Positions 16,006 to 24,955 of a stretch of 64,000 nt of DNA are shown here, piece by piece. A program made the translations under genes and the position numbers. The notes under the pieces were generated by a model. The model had not been told where the DNA came from. It searched no databases and worked only from the letters and a program-made list of their open reading frames with translations. Positions within the stretch are counted from its first letter, which is position 1. Each line of letters opens with the position of its first letter. Source of the stretch: a virus; IMG/VR virus record IMGVR_UViG_3300044991_001618, positions 48,964 to 112,963 of that record; one strand, given 5' to 3'.

Positions 16006-17639
16006 TATATTATTTTAATATATTCATCCTTTATTTGTTTTGCAACTGTTGAACCAAAATATTTGTCCTCCAACTCCTCTTGATTTGGGGGTAAGTGAAA
16101 TTCTTTACTCAAAATATCTCCAATATCATTAACTTCATAAATCCAACCACCTTTTCCACACATCCAGCCTTCAATTGTTGTTCTACCTAACATTATACCA
16201 GCAGTTTCAACACATTTTTTTGTATATTTTTCAATGTTCCAAGTTGATTTAAAATGTTTAACATGAGAATCATTTAATAATTCAGATAAGTAATTTGATG
16301 AACTATCTCCAACCAACCAAAGTTCAAGATTTTTTTCTTTGGTATAAATAACTAAGTCTCTTATTGTTTTCTCTCTTAAATAATCAATTGTTCCAACAAA
16401 TAAAACATAATTATCATTTGATGATTTATTTAAATTAAATCTATTCTCATCAATTGGGTTATATATAACTGAAATATCTTCCAATGGAATCCTAAAATCA
16501 TTTTCAATATAATCTGCTATACTAGGTCTAATTGCTACATATTTTTTTATGGATGGATGTAATATTGGTTCTTCTACAGAAATAACCTCTGAGTGGATGG
16601 TATATAGTTTTGGGATACCCGGATATAATTGACATATTTTTTCAGCAATTGGTTTATGCTGAATATGAATCACATCATAATTAACTGGTGCAACAGAATA
16701 TAGCATATTCTCTTCACTAACTTTAAAACCCTCCTCAGTATTGACACCCCACTTACCATCACCCAATTTAAAACCTGGGGGTTCATTTATGTGAAAAACA
16801 TTAATTCCAAGATTTGCTGCCATCTTTGTTAATGACCCCCCTATATCTGAAACAACAGTAACATTGCAATTTTGATTTAATAAGTTTCTAGCTAACTCAT
16901 ATACGTATAATTCAGATCCTGTGAAGTTTTTAAAATATAAGCAAGATATTAAAACATTTAATTTTCTTTTCCCATTATGGGGTAATTTAACTGGCAAGTT
17001 ATCTGCATACTTTTCAGCAAATTTAATTTTATTTTCTTCCCATTTCTCATTTGTTTGTCCAATTGATAAGTGAGTTATTTTTATATTATATAAAACGCCA
17101 ATATTAACCCCTTGCATATAGTTTTCAAAACAAAATGATATATCATAGAAATGAAATCCATCAAAATCTTCAATAAAATTGCTCTTAATTCTATCTTTAT
17201 GAATTGCCATAAACAAGCCATCAACAATTACCACCTTTTCTGCCTCATTACCTAATGAGGTTGAATACTTGGATTCCCATTGTTTACCCTCATGCTTATG
17301 GTTAACAATACCAAGCATCTTATTTCTTTCTTCCCACCACATACCAGATGATGGCATACTAGTTGTGCCAGCAATACCCAATATGCCAAAATTGGTTTTA
17401 TCAAAGTGCTTAATTAATTTATTCCCCCAACCTTTATCTTCAAAAATGATGTCATCATGACAAAGAACAACAATGTTGTTCTTTGCCTTATTTAGTATTT
17501 CATTATAAACTTTTGCCAATGATTTTTCACCATTGTTAATTACCTCAATAATTTCCACATTTTTTGGGCCAACTGTTTTCTTAACTTGCTCAATAAATGC
17601 TGGATTGCTCTTTCTTGTTGAAAATCCTATTGTTATCAT
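16005..17639 (-). CDS. Two-domain glycosyltransferase (GT2-like plus GT4-like)
   Basis: A 544-residue fusion. The N-terminal half (about 1-220) is GT2-like: MITIGFSTRKSNPAFIEQVK, IVVLCHDDIIFEDKGWG with its acid pair, and a DGFHFYDISFC block typical of the Glyco_tranf_2_5 group. The C-terminal half (about 230-540) is GT-B: LNVLISCLYFKNFTGSELYV, YKLYTIHSEVIS and RTTIEGWMCGKGGWIYE. I chose Met 17639, because the first strand starts there, over an in-frame Met at 17684 that would overlap the preceding gene by 14 bases. It could add two sugars in turn. The donor is unknown. Confidence 0.82.
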   Translation of the reverse strand: MITIGFSTRKSNPAFIEQVKKTVGPKNVEIIEVINNGEKSLAKVYNEILNKAKNNIVVLCHDDIIFEDKGWGNKLIKHFDKTNFGILGIAGTTSMPSSGMWWEERNKMLGIVNHKHEGKQWESKYSTSLGNEAEKVVIVDGLFMAIHKDRIKSNFIEDFDGFHFYDISFCFENYMQGVNIGVLYNIKITHLSIGQTNEKWEENKIKFAEKYADNLPVKLPHNGKRKLNVLISCLYFKNFTGSELYVYELARNLLNQNCNVTVVSDIGGSLTKMAANLGINVFHINEPPGFKLGDGKWGVNTEEGFKVSEENMLYSVAPVNYDVIHIQHKPIAEKICQLYPGIPKLYTIHSEVISVEEPILHPSIKKYVAIRPSIADYIENDFRIPLEDISVIYNPIDENRFNLNKSSNDNYVLFVGTIDYLREKTIRDLVIYTKEKNLELWLVGDSSSNYLSELLNDSHVKHFKSTWNIEKYTKKCVETAGIMLGRTTIEGWMCGKGGWIYEVNDIGDILSKEFHLPPNQEELEDKYFGSTVAKQIKDEYIKII

Positions 17640-17670
17640 ATTGTTATTATTTTTTATTTCATTGAAAAAA

Positions 17671-19338
17671 CTAGCAATTATCAATGTAAACCATCACTTC
17701 ATTATTGTAAGGAATGAATGTATTGTTTAAATCGTGGACAATTTTACCATTAATCTTAATTTTCCATTTTTTATAGTGTTTTTTATTACAAGATGTCCAC
17801 ATACCTGTTTTAATTTCTGAAGAATAAATAACATTGTCATTCTCGTCCAAAAATTCAACATAGTAATTTTTTAACGTATTGCCCTTAATCTCTAATTGTG
17901 GAGTATCCAAAAAAGAAATGTGGATTTCATTTTTTTTCTTATTTTGATATTTTTCATTTAAGAATTCTTTTTTGGTTGCTAAAAACCAATTCCAAGGATT
18001 ATTTATTTTTTGTAAAGAAAAATTTTTTGATTCTAAAACACTTAAAGATTTTTCTGTTTTTGATTTCCATTCTGGAATCATCCAATCATGGAAACTTATA
18101 GCTATTTGGTCAATATTTTCAAAATCTTGATTATCAAAACTATCTAATAAATCATATTCTGCACCTTCAATATTGATTTTCAATAATGAAATTTTGTTTA
18201 TTGAGAATTCTTTACAAAAATTTTTCCATGTTTTAACTTTTACCTCTTCCCCATCCTCTGAGTTAATCATAGATGTGTTTATACCTTTGTTTTTCATTTT
18301 TATGATGCCATCTTCTTTACCAATTACTCCTTTGAAAAGCTCTGTGTGTCTAATTTGATTTTCAAAGGGGTCGACACCAATTACTCTTTTCTTCCCAATA
18401 AAAAAATTACTCCAATCCCAATTCAAACAACCTATATCCACTACATCCCCATTATGAATTAAACATCTGTCATTTACTGTACTATAATCTTGACCTGGAA
18501 TAGTTTGGATTAAATTTTGTCTACATGTGATCATATCCGCAACATAATTAATTTCTTTTTCATGTAAATCAAAAGGTCTTACACAATGACAATCTAAGTA
18601 AAATCCTTCTTTTAGCAGTTTTTCATCATAACTACCATCACGTGCGTTAAGTGATTTCATTTGGTTGTCAACATAGTCTATTGGAAAATGCCACTTTTCA
18701 ATTCTGTCTTTAAGAAAAAATCCTTCCTCATAACCGCGTCTTAATTTATGTACCTGAAACCTATCCGAGAATTCTTCAATTTTTTTGGTTAAATATATTT
18801 CGTCACCATACCACTTTAATATTTTTTTGTATTTAAATTTACTTAACCGATCAAAAAAATCTGAGAAACTGCCTTCCAAATTAAAAATTTCTTCAAATAT
18901 TTTACCCTTTGCTGCGTTATAACACATTGCAAAAATATTAGAATCAAACCATCCTTTAGAATCATTCCTTTCTAAATCATACGCATCACTAGAATATACC
19001 ACAATGCTGTCCTCATCAAAATCTTTTATTGTGTTTTGAAAATAGTCATAACTAAACAACATCATATCAATGTCAGAAATTAGACAAACTTCATCTGGAA
19101 AAAACTTAGTTCCATATAGTCTATAGAATATAGCTTGAATACTTATTTGAATTTGTGGCAGGGCTTTGACTTCCTTAACCAATCCGTTTCCATCAAAATA
19201 AAAATCAGTTTCTTTTTCTCCTATTTTAAATAATACTGGAGTTGCTCCTAATTGCTTTTTACAAACCTTGGCAACCACAGGCCAATAGTCTTGGTAATAT
19301 GAATCATCACACGACATTATTAGTTTTGCAACTTTCAT
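17671..19338 (-). CDS. GT-like domain fused to FkbM-type methyltransferase
   Basis: A 555-residue protein. Residues 1 to about 270 have a GT-A look: KVAKLIMSCDDSYYQDYW and an acid site in VCLISDIDMMLFSY (about 82-95, D-I-D), with KWYGDEIYLTKKI. Residues about 290-480 form a SAM-dependent FkbM domain: GDVVDIGCLNWDWSNFF, RVIGVDPFENQ and ISLLKINIEGAEYDLL. A last stretch (about 480-555) is beta-rich with many Lys and Asn, perhaps a carbohydrate-binding tail. One chain could thus add and methylate a sugar. It is 20 bases from the aminotransferase upstream. Confidence 0.75.
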   Translation of the reverse strand: MKVAKLIMSCDDSYYQDYWPVVAKVCKKQLGATPVLFKIGEKETDFYFDGNGLVKEVKALPQIQISIQAIFYRLYGTKFFPDEVCLISDIDMMLFSYDYFQNTIKDFDEDSIVVYSSDAYDLERNDSKGWFDSNIFAMCYNAAKGKIFEEIFNLEGSFSDFFDRLSKFKYKKILKWYGDEIYLTKKIEEFSDRFQVHKLRRGYEEGFFLKDRIEKWHFPIDYVDNQMKSLNARDGSYDEKLLKEGFYLDCHCVRPFDLHEKEINYVADMITCRQNLIQTIPGQDYSTVNDRCLIHNGDVVDIGCLNWDWSNFFIGKKRVIGVDPFENQIRHTELFKGVIGKEDGIIKMKNKGINTSMINSEDGEEVKVKTWKNFCKEFSINKISLLKINIEGAEYDLLDSFDNQDFENIDQIAISFHDWMIPEWKSKTEKSLSVLESKNFSLQKINNPWNWFLATKKEFLNEKYQNKKKNEIHISFLDTPQLEIKGNTLKNYYVEFLDENDNVIYSSEIKTGMWTSCNKKHYKKWKIKINGKIVHDLNNTFIPYNNEVMVYIDNC

Positions 19339-19358
19339 ACTTTTTTAATGTTTTAAAA

Positions 19359-20003
19359 TTATTTTTTATAAATTTCATAAGTAGATAAATCAGGATATGG
19401 TAATTCCAAATCCTCATTATGTTTTTTTGTTCCATTCAAGTTATAAAATTGACTCATCATCAATAATCCTCTTGCTGCAAGTTCTGGCATCATATAAAAA
19501 TTCCAACCTAACATATCAAAATAATCATCATGATAAGAACATTCTCTTCTACCACTAAACCTTGCTCTTTTGAACCACATAGCAGCATGCAGATTGTCTG
19601 TTAAAATTGCACCGCCTTTACTCAATTTCAATGTTTTGTATGGTCCTGTGAATGATACACACATGTGAGTTTCTGGTATATACATATTTGCAGTAAATCT
19701 TAGGGCAGAATCTATCACATTTGTTGGGTTTAACCTATATGAGCCTTTAGTTGTGTTACCCTCTACAGGTGTAAAATTAACTTTTAACCCTGCATGAATT
19801 ATTTCACAAGGAACTGAAGGATATGTCCTTGAAGGGCAATCTACATAATCAGTGGCCAATGATTTTTTAATGTTTTTTTCATAATACAATGAAAGAAAAA
19901 GAGCATTACTCATATTGTCTAAAGCAATTGCATAAGGTGCTCCAGTATAATCGCATATACTTTTCTCAAAGTCTTCAGTTATTTTATAAACTCCTTGCGC
20001 CAT
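19359..20003 (-). CDS. Short DegT/DnrJ/EryC1-like PLP aminotransferase, second copy
   Basis: A 214-residue compact relative of the protein at 5784-6383. AIALDNMSNALFLSLYY (25-41) is the cofactor-phosphate segment, D98 in NVIDSALRF the likely pyridine-nitrogen Asp, and K123 in SFTGPYKTLKLSKGG the likely PLP Lys by alignment with K111 of the other copy. Both share PSRTYPSVP / PTRTYLSVP and a MMPELAARG / MTPEIAQLG segment. The small C-terminal domain is absent. It overlaps a NeuD-type acyltransferase by 20 bases, the usual partner of an aminotransferase in N-acyl sugar synthesis. Confidence 0.62.
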   Translation of the reverse strand: MAQGVYKITEDFEKSICDYTGAPYAIALDNMSNALFLSLYYEKNIKKSLATDYVDCPSRTYPSVPCEIIHAGLKVNFTPVEGNTTKGSYRLNPTNVIDSALRFTANMYIPETHMCVSFTGPYKTLKLSKGGAILTDNLHAAMWFKRARFSGRRECSYHDDYFDMLGWNFYMMPELAARGLLMMSQFYNLNGTKKHNEDLELPYPDLSTYEIYKK

Positions 20004-20589
20004 TTTTAATTATTTTTACAGGAACTCCAACATAAGTTCCAGGTTTATTTATATCTTTCACTACACAACCATTTGAACCAATTACAACTTCTTCACAAAT
20101 ATTAATCTTCTGTTTTACACTAGAATTAGTCCCCAAATAAACAACATCTCCAATATTACAATTTCCTGAAACTCTTGCACCAGGAGCAGTTGTAAAATAA
20201 TCTCCAATTTTACAATCATGACCTATTGATGTATGTATGTTTAAATGAGTGTGTTTACCAAAATTACAATTAGTTGTAATAATCACACCTGAACAAACAA
20301 TACTACCTTCGCCAAATTCAATGTTTTTATTTAAAATTTGTGCTGAAGGACTAATATATTTTGTATATATAGTCTCCTTTGGTAATTTTTCAACTAAACT
20401 TTTTCTTAATTTACTATCACCTATTGCAACTAAAACAATATATTTTTTTGGATCAAATTTGGATAAAGGATAAATATTATCATTATTTTCATTAAAGAAA
20501 GTATCTTCAACAAAACATTTTATATTATTTTTCATTTCAGCTCTAATCTCATTAGCACACCCACCAGCCCCTATCAAAACTAACTCCAT
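19984..20589 (-). CDS. NeuD/PglD-type sugar N-acyltransferase
   Basis: A 201-residue NeuD-family protein. The N-terminal Rossmann-like part starts MELVLIGAGGCANEIRAEM, and ILVAIGDSKLRKSL (about 56-69) is also typical. It is followed by a left-handed beta-helix with hexad repeats (FGEGSIVCSGVII, GKHTHLNIHTSIGHDCKIGD, in which IGHDC holds the catalytic His near residue 125) and the cap GVPVKIIKNG. These enzymes acetylate an amino sugar using acetyl-CoA. It overlaps the mini aminotransferase, so the pair may make an N-acetylated amino sugar. Confidence 0.88.
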   Translation of the reverse strand: MELVLIGAGGCANEIRAEMKNNIKCFVEDTFFNENNDNIYPLSKFDPKKYIVLVAIGDSKLRKSLVEKLPKETIYTKYISPSAQILNKNIEFGEGSIVCSGVIITTNCNFGKHTHLNIHTSIGHDCKIGDYFTTAPGARVSGNCNIGDVVYLGTNSSVKQKINICEEVVIGSNGCVVKDINKPGTYVGVPVKIIKNGARSL

Positions 20590-20595
20590 AATTTA

Positions 20596-21204
20596 TTATA
20601 ATTGTATTCCTGTTGATCCAAAACCATTATCCCCCCTATCTGTTTGGGGTAATTCATCAATATTTTCTATATTAACATATTTGCCTTGTATTACTGGACA
20701 CAATACTGCTTGTGCAATCTTTGTTCCTTTCTTAATATGAAACTCTTCTCTTGATGTGTTAAACAAAATTACCTTAACTTCCCCAACATAACCCCCATCA
20801 ATAGTAGATGGTGTGTTCAATACAGTAACCCCATAATTGATTGCTAATCCACTTTTTGGTCTAATCTGTATTTCATGTTCATCTGGTATATTAAAGGCCA
20901 ACCCCGTGTTTACCATTAGCCTAGATAGGGGTTTTAATACAACTTCTTCTACTGAACAGAGGTCAAATCCAGAATCTTTTTCATAATTATAAAATGGTTC
21001 AATTGCATCTGGATGTACTTTTTTATATCCAAGGTTTTTTACCTTCATTGCAGTTTCAAATAATGTACCATATTCTTCTGGTGAAATGCCAAACATTTCC
21101 AAAAGTCCATTAATATCATCATCATCACCTTGTTCATTCATAAGATTTTGCAATCTTTCAATTTCTTCTTGCGATAAATCATCAAAATCATTTCCTAAAC
21201 TCAT
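20596..21204 (-). CDS. dut: dUTP diphosphatase
   Basis: A trimeric-type dUTPase hydrolysing dUTP to dUMP and pyrophosphate, which lowers uracil in DNA and feeds dTTP synthesis. All five motifs are visible: EKDSGFDLCS (about 75-84), RPKSGLA, GVTVLNTPSTIDGGYVGE, GTKIAQAVLCPV and the C-terminal RGDNGFGSTG, which closes over the substrate. At 202 residues it is longer than the usual 140-150. The extra about 55 N-terminal residues are acidic (for example NEQGDDDDINGLLEMFG) and of unknown role. It is 5 bases from the nucleotidyltransferase. Confidence 0.95.
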   Translation of the reverse strand: MSLGNDFDDLSQEEIERLQNLMNEQGDDDDINGLLEMFGISPEEYGTLFETAMKVKNLGYKKVHPDAIEPFYNYEKDSGFDLCSVEEVVLKPLSRLMVNTGLAFNIPDEHEIQIRPKSGLAINYGVTVLNTPSTIDGGYVGEVKVILFNTSREEFHIKKGTKIAQAVLCPVIQGKYVNIENIDELPQTDRGDNGFGSTGIQL

Positions 21205-21209
21205 TTTTT

Positions 21210-21599
21210 TTAGTTTTTATTGTTATTTAATATTTTAGTTGTACTAATATTAGGTGTTTTTTCAAAGAAAACAACCTCTTTAACAAATTCTTGACCAATT
21301 ATTTCTTTCCCCTTATAATCATCTCCAATAATCATTATATCTGGTTGATAGTAAGCCAAAATTGATTTTAATTCAGTATCAGAATCAAAAGAAGTTACTT
21401 CATCAACATATTTTAAAGAGGACATTACTTTAAATCTTGCATCCAAAGAATTAAAGGGTCTATCATTACCCTTTAATTCTTTAACTCTCATATCACTATC
21501 TAACCCAACAAATACATAACCAAAACTTTTTGCATATTCTAACAAATGAATATGCCCAATATGTAAAACGTCAAAACAACCATTTACCCAGACCTTCAT
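21210..21599 (-). CDS. Cytidylyltransferase-fold nucleotidyltransferase (TagD/RfaE2-like)
   Basis: A 129-residue nucleotidyltransferase with the HIGH motif HIGHIHLL (residues 13-20) and the C-terminal ISTTKIL motif of this family. The conserved NGCFDVLHIGH start is shared by glycerol-3-phosphate cytidylyltransferases and the adenylyltransferase half of HldE/RfaE. It would make a CDP- or ADP-activated alcohol or heptose. Set among glycan genes, an activated precursor for polyol- or heptose-containing glycan fits, but the substrate cannot be read off. It ends 5 bases from dut and begins 3 bases after the exonuclease gene. Confidence 0.85.
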   Translation of the reverse strand: MKVWVNGCFDVLHIGHIHLLEYAKSFGYVFVGLDSDMRVKELKGNDRPFNSLDARFKVMSSLKYVDEVTSFDSDTELKSILAYYQPDIMIIGDDYKGKEIIGQEFVKEVVFFEKTPNISTTKILNNNKN

Positions 21600-21602
21600 A
21601 CC

Positions 21603-22304
21603 TTATTTTAAAATTAAAAGTTTCTTAATTACATCAATTAAAACCTCAACATCCCTCTCACAATATTTTGTAATACCTTCAATATTGTTGTCATTCCAAT
21701 ATGCGTCATGTACTTTATTACCTGTAACATCCATATTCTTTGATGATTCTATACCAAGACTAACACACATTAACTCTAAAGATGCAATTGAACCAAATTG
21801 ACCATATTGCCAAATGTCTTTTGTGTCTATTGCTTTAACTTCCCAAGGTTTAGTATCAAAACTTGGTAAAATCTTTGGGGGCATCAGTCCATTAATCATC
21901 ATTCTCTTAGCCAATACTGGAATATCAAATCCCTTAACATTATGGCCACAAAGGAAATAATTTAATGAGCCAACTTTTTGAAGAACCTTTTGGGTTTTTT
22001 TAAGAATATCCAATTCGTCTTTTCCAGAAAATGATTGCATTTTAATTGACCCATCATCATTAACAAATGCCAGAGAAACACAAGCAATTTTTAGGAACTC
22101 AGAAACAAGTGCTGAACGATTATGAAACATAGAATCAAAACCATCAGCACCATCCTCTGGAAATCTTTTTTCAAACCAATCATAATAATTTTCAAACTGA
22201 AAGGCTAATTCAGGTTTGTTTGTTTTTAAGGCATCAAAACTGGCTTCACAACCAACAGTTTCAATGTCAAGGAATAAGATTTTGTTTAAAGGTACATTTA
22301 TCAT
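21603..22304 (-). CDS. DnaQ-like 3'-5' exonuclease
   Basis: A 233-residue RNase H-fold exonuclease. Exo I is LFLDIETVGCE (D-x-E, residues 10-20), Exo II FLCGHNVKGFDIPVLAKRM (about 117-135, with the N-x-x-x-F/Y-D pattern), and Exo III KYCERDVEVLIDV near residue 215. It resembles the group related to the exonuclease domain of family B polymerases. It acts on DNA ends, perhaps in repair, proofreading or genome degradation. The family B polymerase of this window has its own exonuclease domain. Spacing to neighbours is 3 and 7 bases. Confidence 0.88.
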   Translation of the reverse strand: MINVPLNKILFLDIETVGCEASFDALKTNKPELAFQFENYYDWFEKRFPEDGADGFDSMFHNRSALVSEFLKIACVSLAFVNDDGSIKMQSFSGKDELDILKKTQKVLQKVGSLNYFLCGHNVKGFDIPVLAKRMMINGLMPPKILPSFDTKPWEVKAIDTKDIWQYGQFGSIASLELMCVSLGIESSKNMDVTGNKVHDAYWNDNNIEGITKYCERDVEVLIDVIKKLLILK

Positions 22305-22311
22305 GTTGTAG

Positions 22312-23532
22312 TTATTTAATTAGTGACTTATAAAATTCTGCTCTATTTTTTGTTACAGTAATTAAGGAATATGTATCCTTTACTGTTTCATATAAATTTT
22401 CTCCAAGGTCTTGTACTAAGTTGGGATTCTTCAGTAACTTTTCAATATACTTTGCCCAATCAACCCCATTCCTATCAGCATCAACAAGCAAAGCATTCCC
22501 CCCCTTTACAAAAGTACCTCTATCTAATCCATGTTTCAAATCAATCGTATAAGGACCAAAGTTTGAGGCTATTAATGCTTTTTTATAAAACCCAGCTTCA
22601 ATTACTTTTAATTGCGACTTCATTTCATTAAAAATGTGATTCTTTATTGGTGCTAAAGATATGTCAAATTTTGCATAATTCTTAGCATATGCAGTAACAG
22701 GTTTTGTCCACACTCTTAAATAAGCCTCATTATTTTCTTTATCATAAGGTTCTTGTACAAATTTAAACAAATATTTTTTATAATCCTCACTTATTGTAGA
22801 ATATTTTTGTGTAAATATTTCTTCATATCTTGCCCATACAGTTTCTTCTGGTTTAATATTTCTTTTCTTTTGCTCTTTTGTTTCAGAATTAATTTCAGTA
22901 ACAGAACCCCTAGTATCAAATCCACATAATACAAATTGTAATTTATTTGAATATTTTGTTAATGAACTAAATGGTTTATCTAAAATCATTAAATCATGTT
23001 GATGACTAGACCCACCAAGCCAACCCACTCTAACCCTATCAGATTCAAGGGTTGGCTCATTAAATTGGGGGTCATTTGGATTTATAGCATTTGGAAACAC
23101 AAAAACATTTTTATTATATTTTTTGATTAAATCTGCATATAATTTTGTTGTTGTTGTAACATATTTTGCTGCTTTTAAATTTTCAATTATTTTTTCATTT
23201 ATTTTATGAATTTTTATAATCTCATGTATTGGGTGATCCTTTGTTGGCATCCAATAATCATCAATATCACAAATTGTAATTATACCCATATTATTTAATG
23301 TTAATATAAGGCTCTTTGCTTTATCAAAATCATGACCAATACTTCTATGGAAAGCAACAATTTCATAATTCTTCCAAAAGTTCATATCATCCATTGGGGG
23401 TTCATAATCAATATCTATGTGAAATTCACCAGAATATTCTGATTGTAAGAAAAGATGGGGGTCAATTGAGCGGAATTTTCCAACCCCAGAGCGGTCAGAT
23501 GGGACTACTAAAACTTTTATTTGTTTACTCAT
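22312..23532 (-). CDS. Glycosyltransferase, GT-B type
   Basis: A 406-residue protein common in phages of this kind. The N-terminus SKQIKVLVVPSDRSGVGKFR is the first strand. IITICDIDDYWMP (about 84-96, with D-x-D-D) and FVFPNAINPNDPQF sit in the inter-domain region, and VRVGWLGGSSHQHDLMIL starts the donor domain. APIKNHIFNEMKSQLKVIEAGFYKKALIASNFGPY gives the GT4-like Lys and Glu positions. It heads a long minus-strand group and is preceded by a strong terminator hairpin at 23575-23607. Confidence 0.8.
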   Translation of the reverse strand: MSKQIKVLVVPSDRSGVGKFRSIDPHLFLQSEYSGEFHIDIDYEPPMDDMNFWKNYEIVAFHRSIGHDFDKAKSLILTLNNMGIITICDIDDYWMPTKDHPIHEIIKIHKINEKIIENLKAAKYVTTTTKLYADLIKKYNKNVFVFPNAINPNDPQFNEPTLESDRVRVGWLGGSSHQHDLMILDKPFSSLTKYSNKLQFVLCGFDTRGSVTEINSETKEQKKRNIKPEETVWARYEEIFTQKYSTISEDYKKYLFKFVQEPYDKENNEAYLRVWTKPVTAYAKNYAKFDISLAPIKNHIFNEMKSQLKVIEAGFYKKALIASNFGPYTIDLKHGLDRGTFVKGGNALLVDADRNGVDWAKYIEKLLKNPNLVQDLGENLYETVKDTYSLITVTKNRAEFYKSLIK

Positions 23533-23574
23533 TTTTATATTTTATATTTAAATATAATAAATAAAATCAAAAAA

Positions 23575-23607
23575 AAAAGCAATATGCAGAGATTGCATAT
23601 TGCTTTT
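23575..23607. terminator. Intrinsic terminator hairpin (bidirectional)
   Basis: An 11-base perfect stem AGCAATATGCA / TGCATATTGCT (23578-23588 and 23594-23604) with a 5-base loop, flanked by an A run on the left and TTTT on the right. Reading on the minus strand, it ends transcription of the gene block upstream (23630-26207) before the glycosyltransferase at 22312. Confidence 0.85.
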
Positions 23608-23629
23608 TACAAACAAAATAATTATTTAA

Positions 23630-24202
23630 TTAACTTTTAATTTTTTTAATCTTTTGTATTTTACCTTCAAAAATATGTGACCCCACCCTAAATTGGAAAA
23701 ACTCATCTGACTTCTCTGTACTTTCTGTTAATAACCCCATTTCTTTAATGGTTGATTTAACTGTTTCTTTTACAATTTTTTTAATATATTCTGCGTCTAT
23801 TTGTGTGTTTGATACTTGTTTTTGTTCTACTATATTTTGTTTTGGTTTATTGCCCATTAATTTTGATGCTTTTTCAACCATCTCATCTGTTAAAATATTT
23901 CTACCAATAGGTTGCTGAACTTGTGCAATTGGATGTTCCAGCATAATCCTTTTAATTTCATCTGGCAATCTTGATTTCTTTATTGCATCTTCAGAGGGGG
24001 TTTCAATATTTCTTATTGGCATAACTGGTGCTGTCATTTCATTTTCAGATAGTATATCATCAGGTATATTATATCTTGCATTTGGTATTGAAAAATCAAC
24101 ATTATCACCCGTTGGTATTGCGTTACCACTTCTTGGTAACTTGTTGTGAACATCCATTATTGCTTTGGATTTCATTAGTTTTTGCATTAAATCATTTTCC
24201 AT
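23630..24202 (-). CDS. Phage protein of unknown function
   Basis: A 190-residue, hydrophilic protein I do not recognise. It has a charged N-terminus (MENDLMQKLMKSKAIMD), a proline-rich middle (about 45-100), an amphipathic helix with repeated Lys-Glu-Thr-Val (about 140-157) and a basic C-terminus ending KIQKIKKIKS. No membrane segment. It is last in a minus-strand group of five small genes and is followed by a terminator. Scaffold-like or virion-internal roles are possible, but unsupported. Confidence 0.6.
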   Translation of the reverse strand: MENDLMQKLMKSKAIMDVHNKLPRSGNAIPTGDNVDFSIPNARYNIPDDILSENEMTAPVMPIRNIETPSEDAIKKSRLPDEIKRIMLEHPIAQVQQPIGRNILTDEMVEKASKLMGNKPKQNIVEQKQVSNTQIDAEYIKKIVKETVKSTIKEMGLLTESTEKSDEFFQFRVGSHIFEGKIQKIKKIKS

Positions 24203-24203
24203 A

Positions 24204-24243
24204 TTATGTAATATTTATTTGGTATTTTATGTAATATTTATTT
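24204..24243. repeat. Two perfect 17-base direct repeats
   Basis: TTATGTAATATTTATTT occurs at 24204-24220 and again at 24227-24243, separated by six bases. On the coding (minus) strand the unit reads AAATAAATATTACATAA. The first-transcribed copy supplies the stop codon of the gene at 24227-24655, and the other is the leader of the gene at 23630-24202. It may be a local duplication or part of a promoter. Confidence 0.7.
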
Positions 24244-24655
24244 CATCTTCTGGTGTATTATAATCCCCATCAAATTCTGCTTTAACCAAGCACACACCAC
24301 CTCTGAAAGTTTTATCCCCATTAAAGTTAAACCCTTCTCTTGGGGTTGTAAATACTTCACCTGATGGATTTAATGACATTATTTTATCCAATCTAAATAT
24401 CCTCCAACCGGGTAGAATTTGTTTCCCCAAATAACCAGTATGTGAAGCCCCTTCAATATCATATGCCCTAACTGCTCTATTCCCACCTTTGGTTGTACCA
24501 AGACAAACAGGTTCAATTAGTCTTAATCCTTTACCCCCTGGCTCATCACCATCATAATAAACGACACAGACTTGTCTACCCTTTATTGCTGAAGCAATTG
24601 ATTCAATTGAAGCAATTTCTGTTAATAATGATTTTAATGTATTTGTTAATTTCAT
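24227..24655 (-). CDS. WYL-like domain phage protein
   Basis: A 142-residue protein with a WYL/SH3-like pattern: QVCVVYYDGDEPGGKGLRLI (about 28-47), then EPVCLGTTKGGNRAVRAYDI and ILPGWRIFRLDKIMSL (about 80-95), the order strand - EP - RAYD - FRLDRI typical of WYL domains that bind nucleic acids or ligands. The N-terminal MKLTNTLKSLLTEIAS has a Leu-Thr-Glu site that could be a prohead-protease cleavage point (see findings). It overlaps the gene upstream by 4 bases. Confidence 0.6.
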   Translation of the reverse strand: MKLTNTLKSLLTEIASIESIASAIKGRQVCVVYYDGDEPGGKGLRLIEPVCLGTTKGGNRAVRAYDIEGASHTGYLGKQILPGWRIFRLDKIMSLNPSGEVFTTPREGFNFNGDKTFRGGVCLVKAEFDGDYNTPEDEINIT

Positions 24656-24951
24656 TTCTTAAAATCTGGATATGGATTTTTTTCCTTAAATTTATTTATT
24701 TTTATTTCACTTTTTCTTTCAGTAACATCTAGTTGTGTTCCAATTGTTGGTGTATGAGTATCAAGGAAAATACCATTGCCCCTACCTTTTCCATCGCCAT
24801 CCCCAAGGGCATTTGGATTTTTTGATGAATATTCAAATGCTATATCCTTATATTCATTTTTTGGTAATAGCTTTGCTCTTTGCTCTTCTGCAAATTTGCT
24901 CAAATTATTTTCAATATTTTGGCTTAAATCAATTGCTAATTCATCTCCCAT
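24652..24951 (-). CDS. Small phage protein of unknown function
   Basis: A 99-residue, soluble, lysine-rich protein with no recognised domain. A GDGDGKGRGNG run at about residues 50-60 looks flexible. The ATG/stop overlap with the next gene (24655-24652) ties it to the operon. ORFs on the opposite strand in this interval are frame shadows with leucine-rich, low-complexity translations. Confidence 0.55.
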   Translation of the reverse strand: MGDELAIDLSQNIENNLSKFAEEQRAKLLPKNEYKDIAFEYSSKNPNALGDGDGKGRGNGIFLDTHTPTIGTQLDVTERKSEIKINKFKEKNPYPDFKK

Positions 24952-24955
24952 AATT

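Noticed and set aside
17671-17684. Longer start (17684) for the two-domain transferase at 16005
   Set aside because: It would overlap the preceding gene and put a non-conserved stretch before the first strand; Met 17639 is better.
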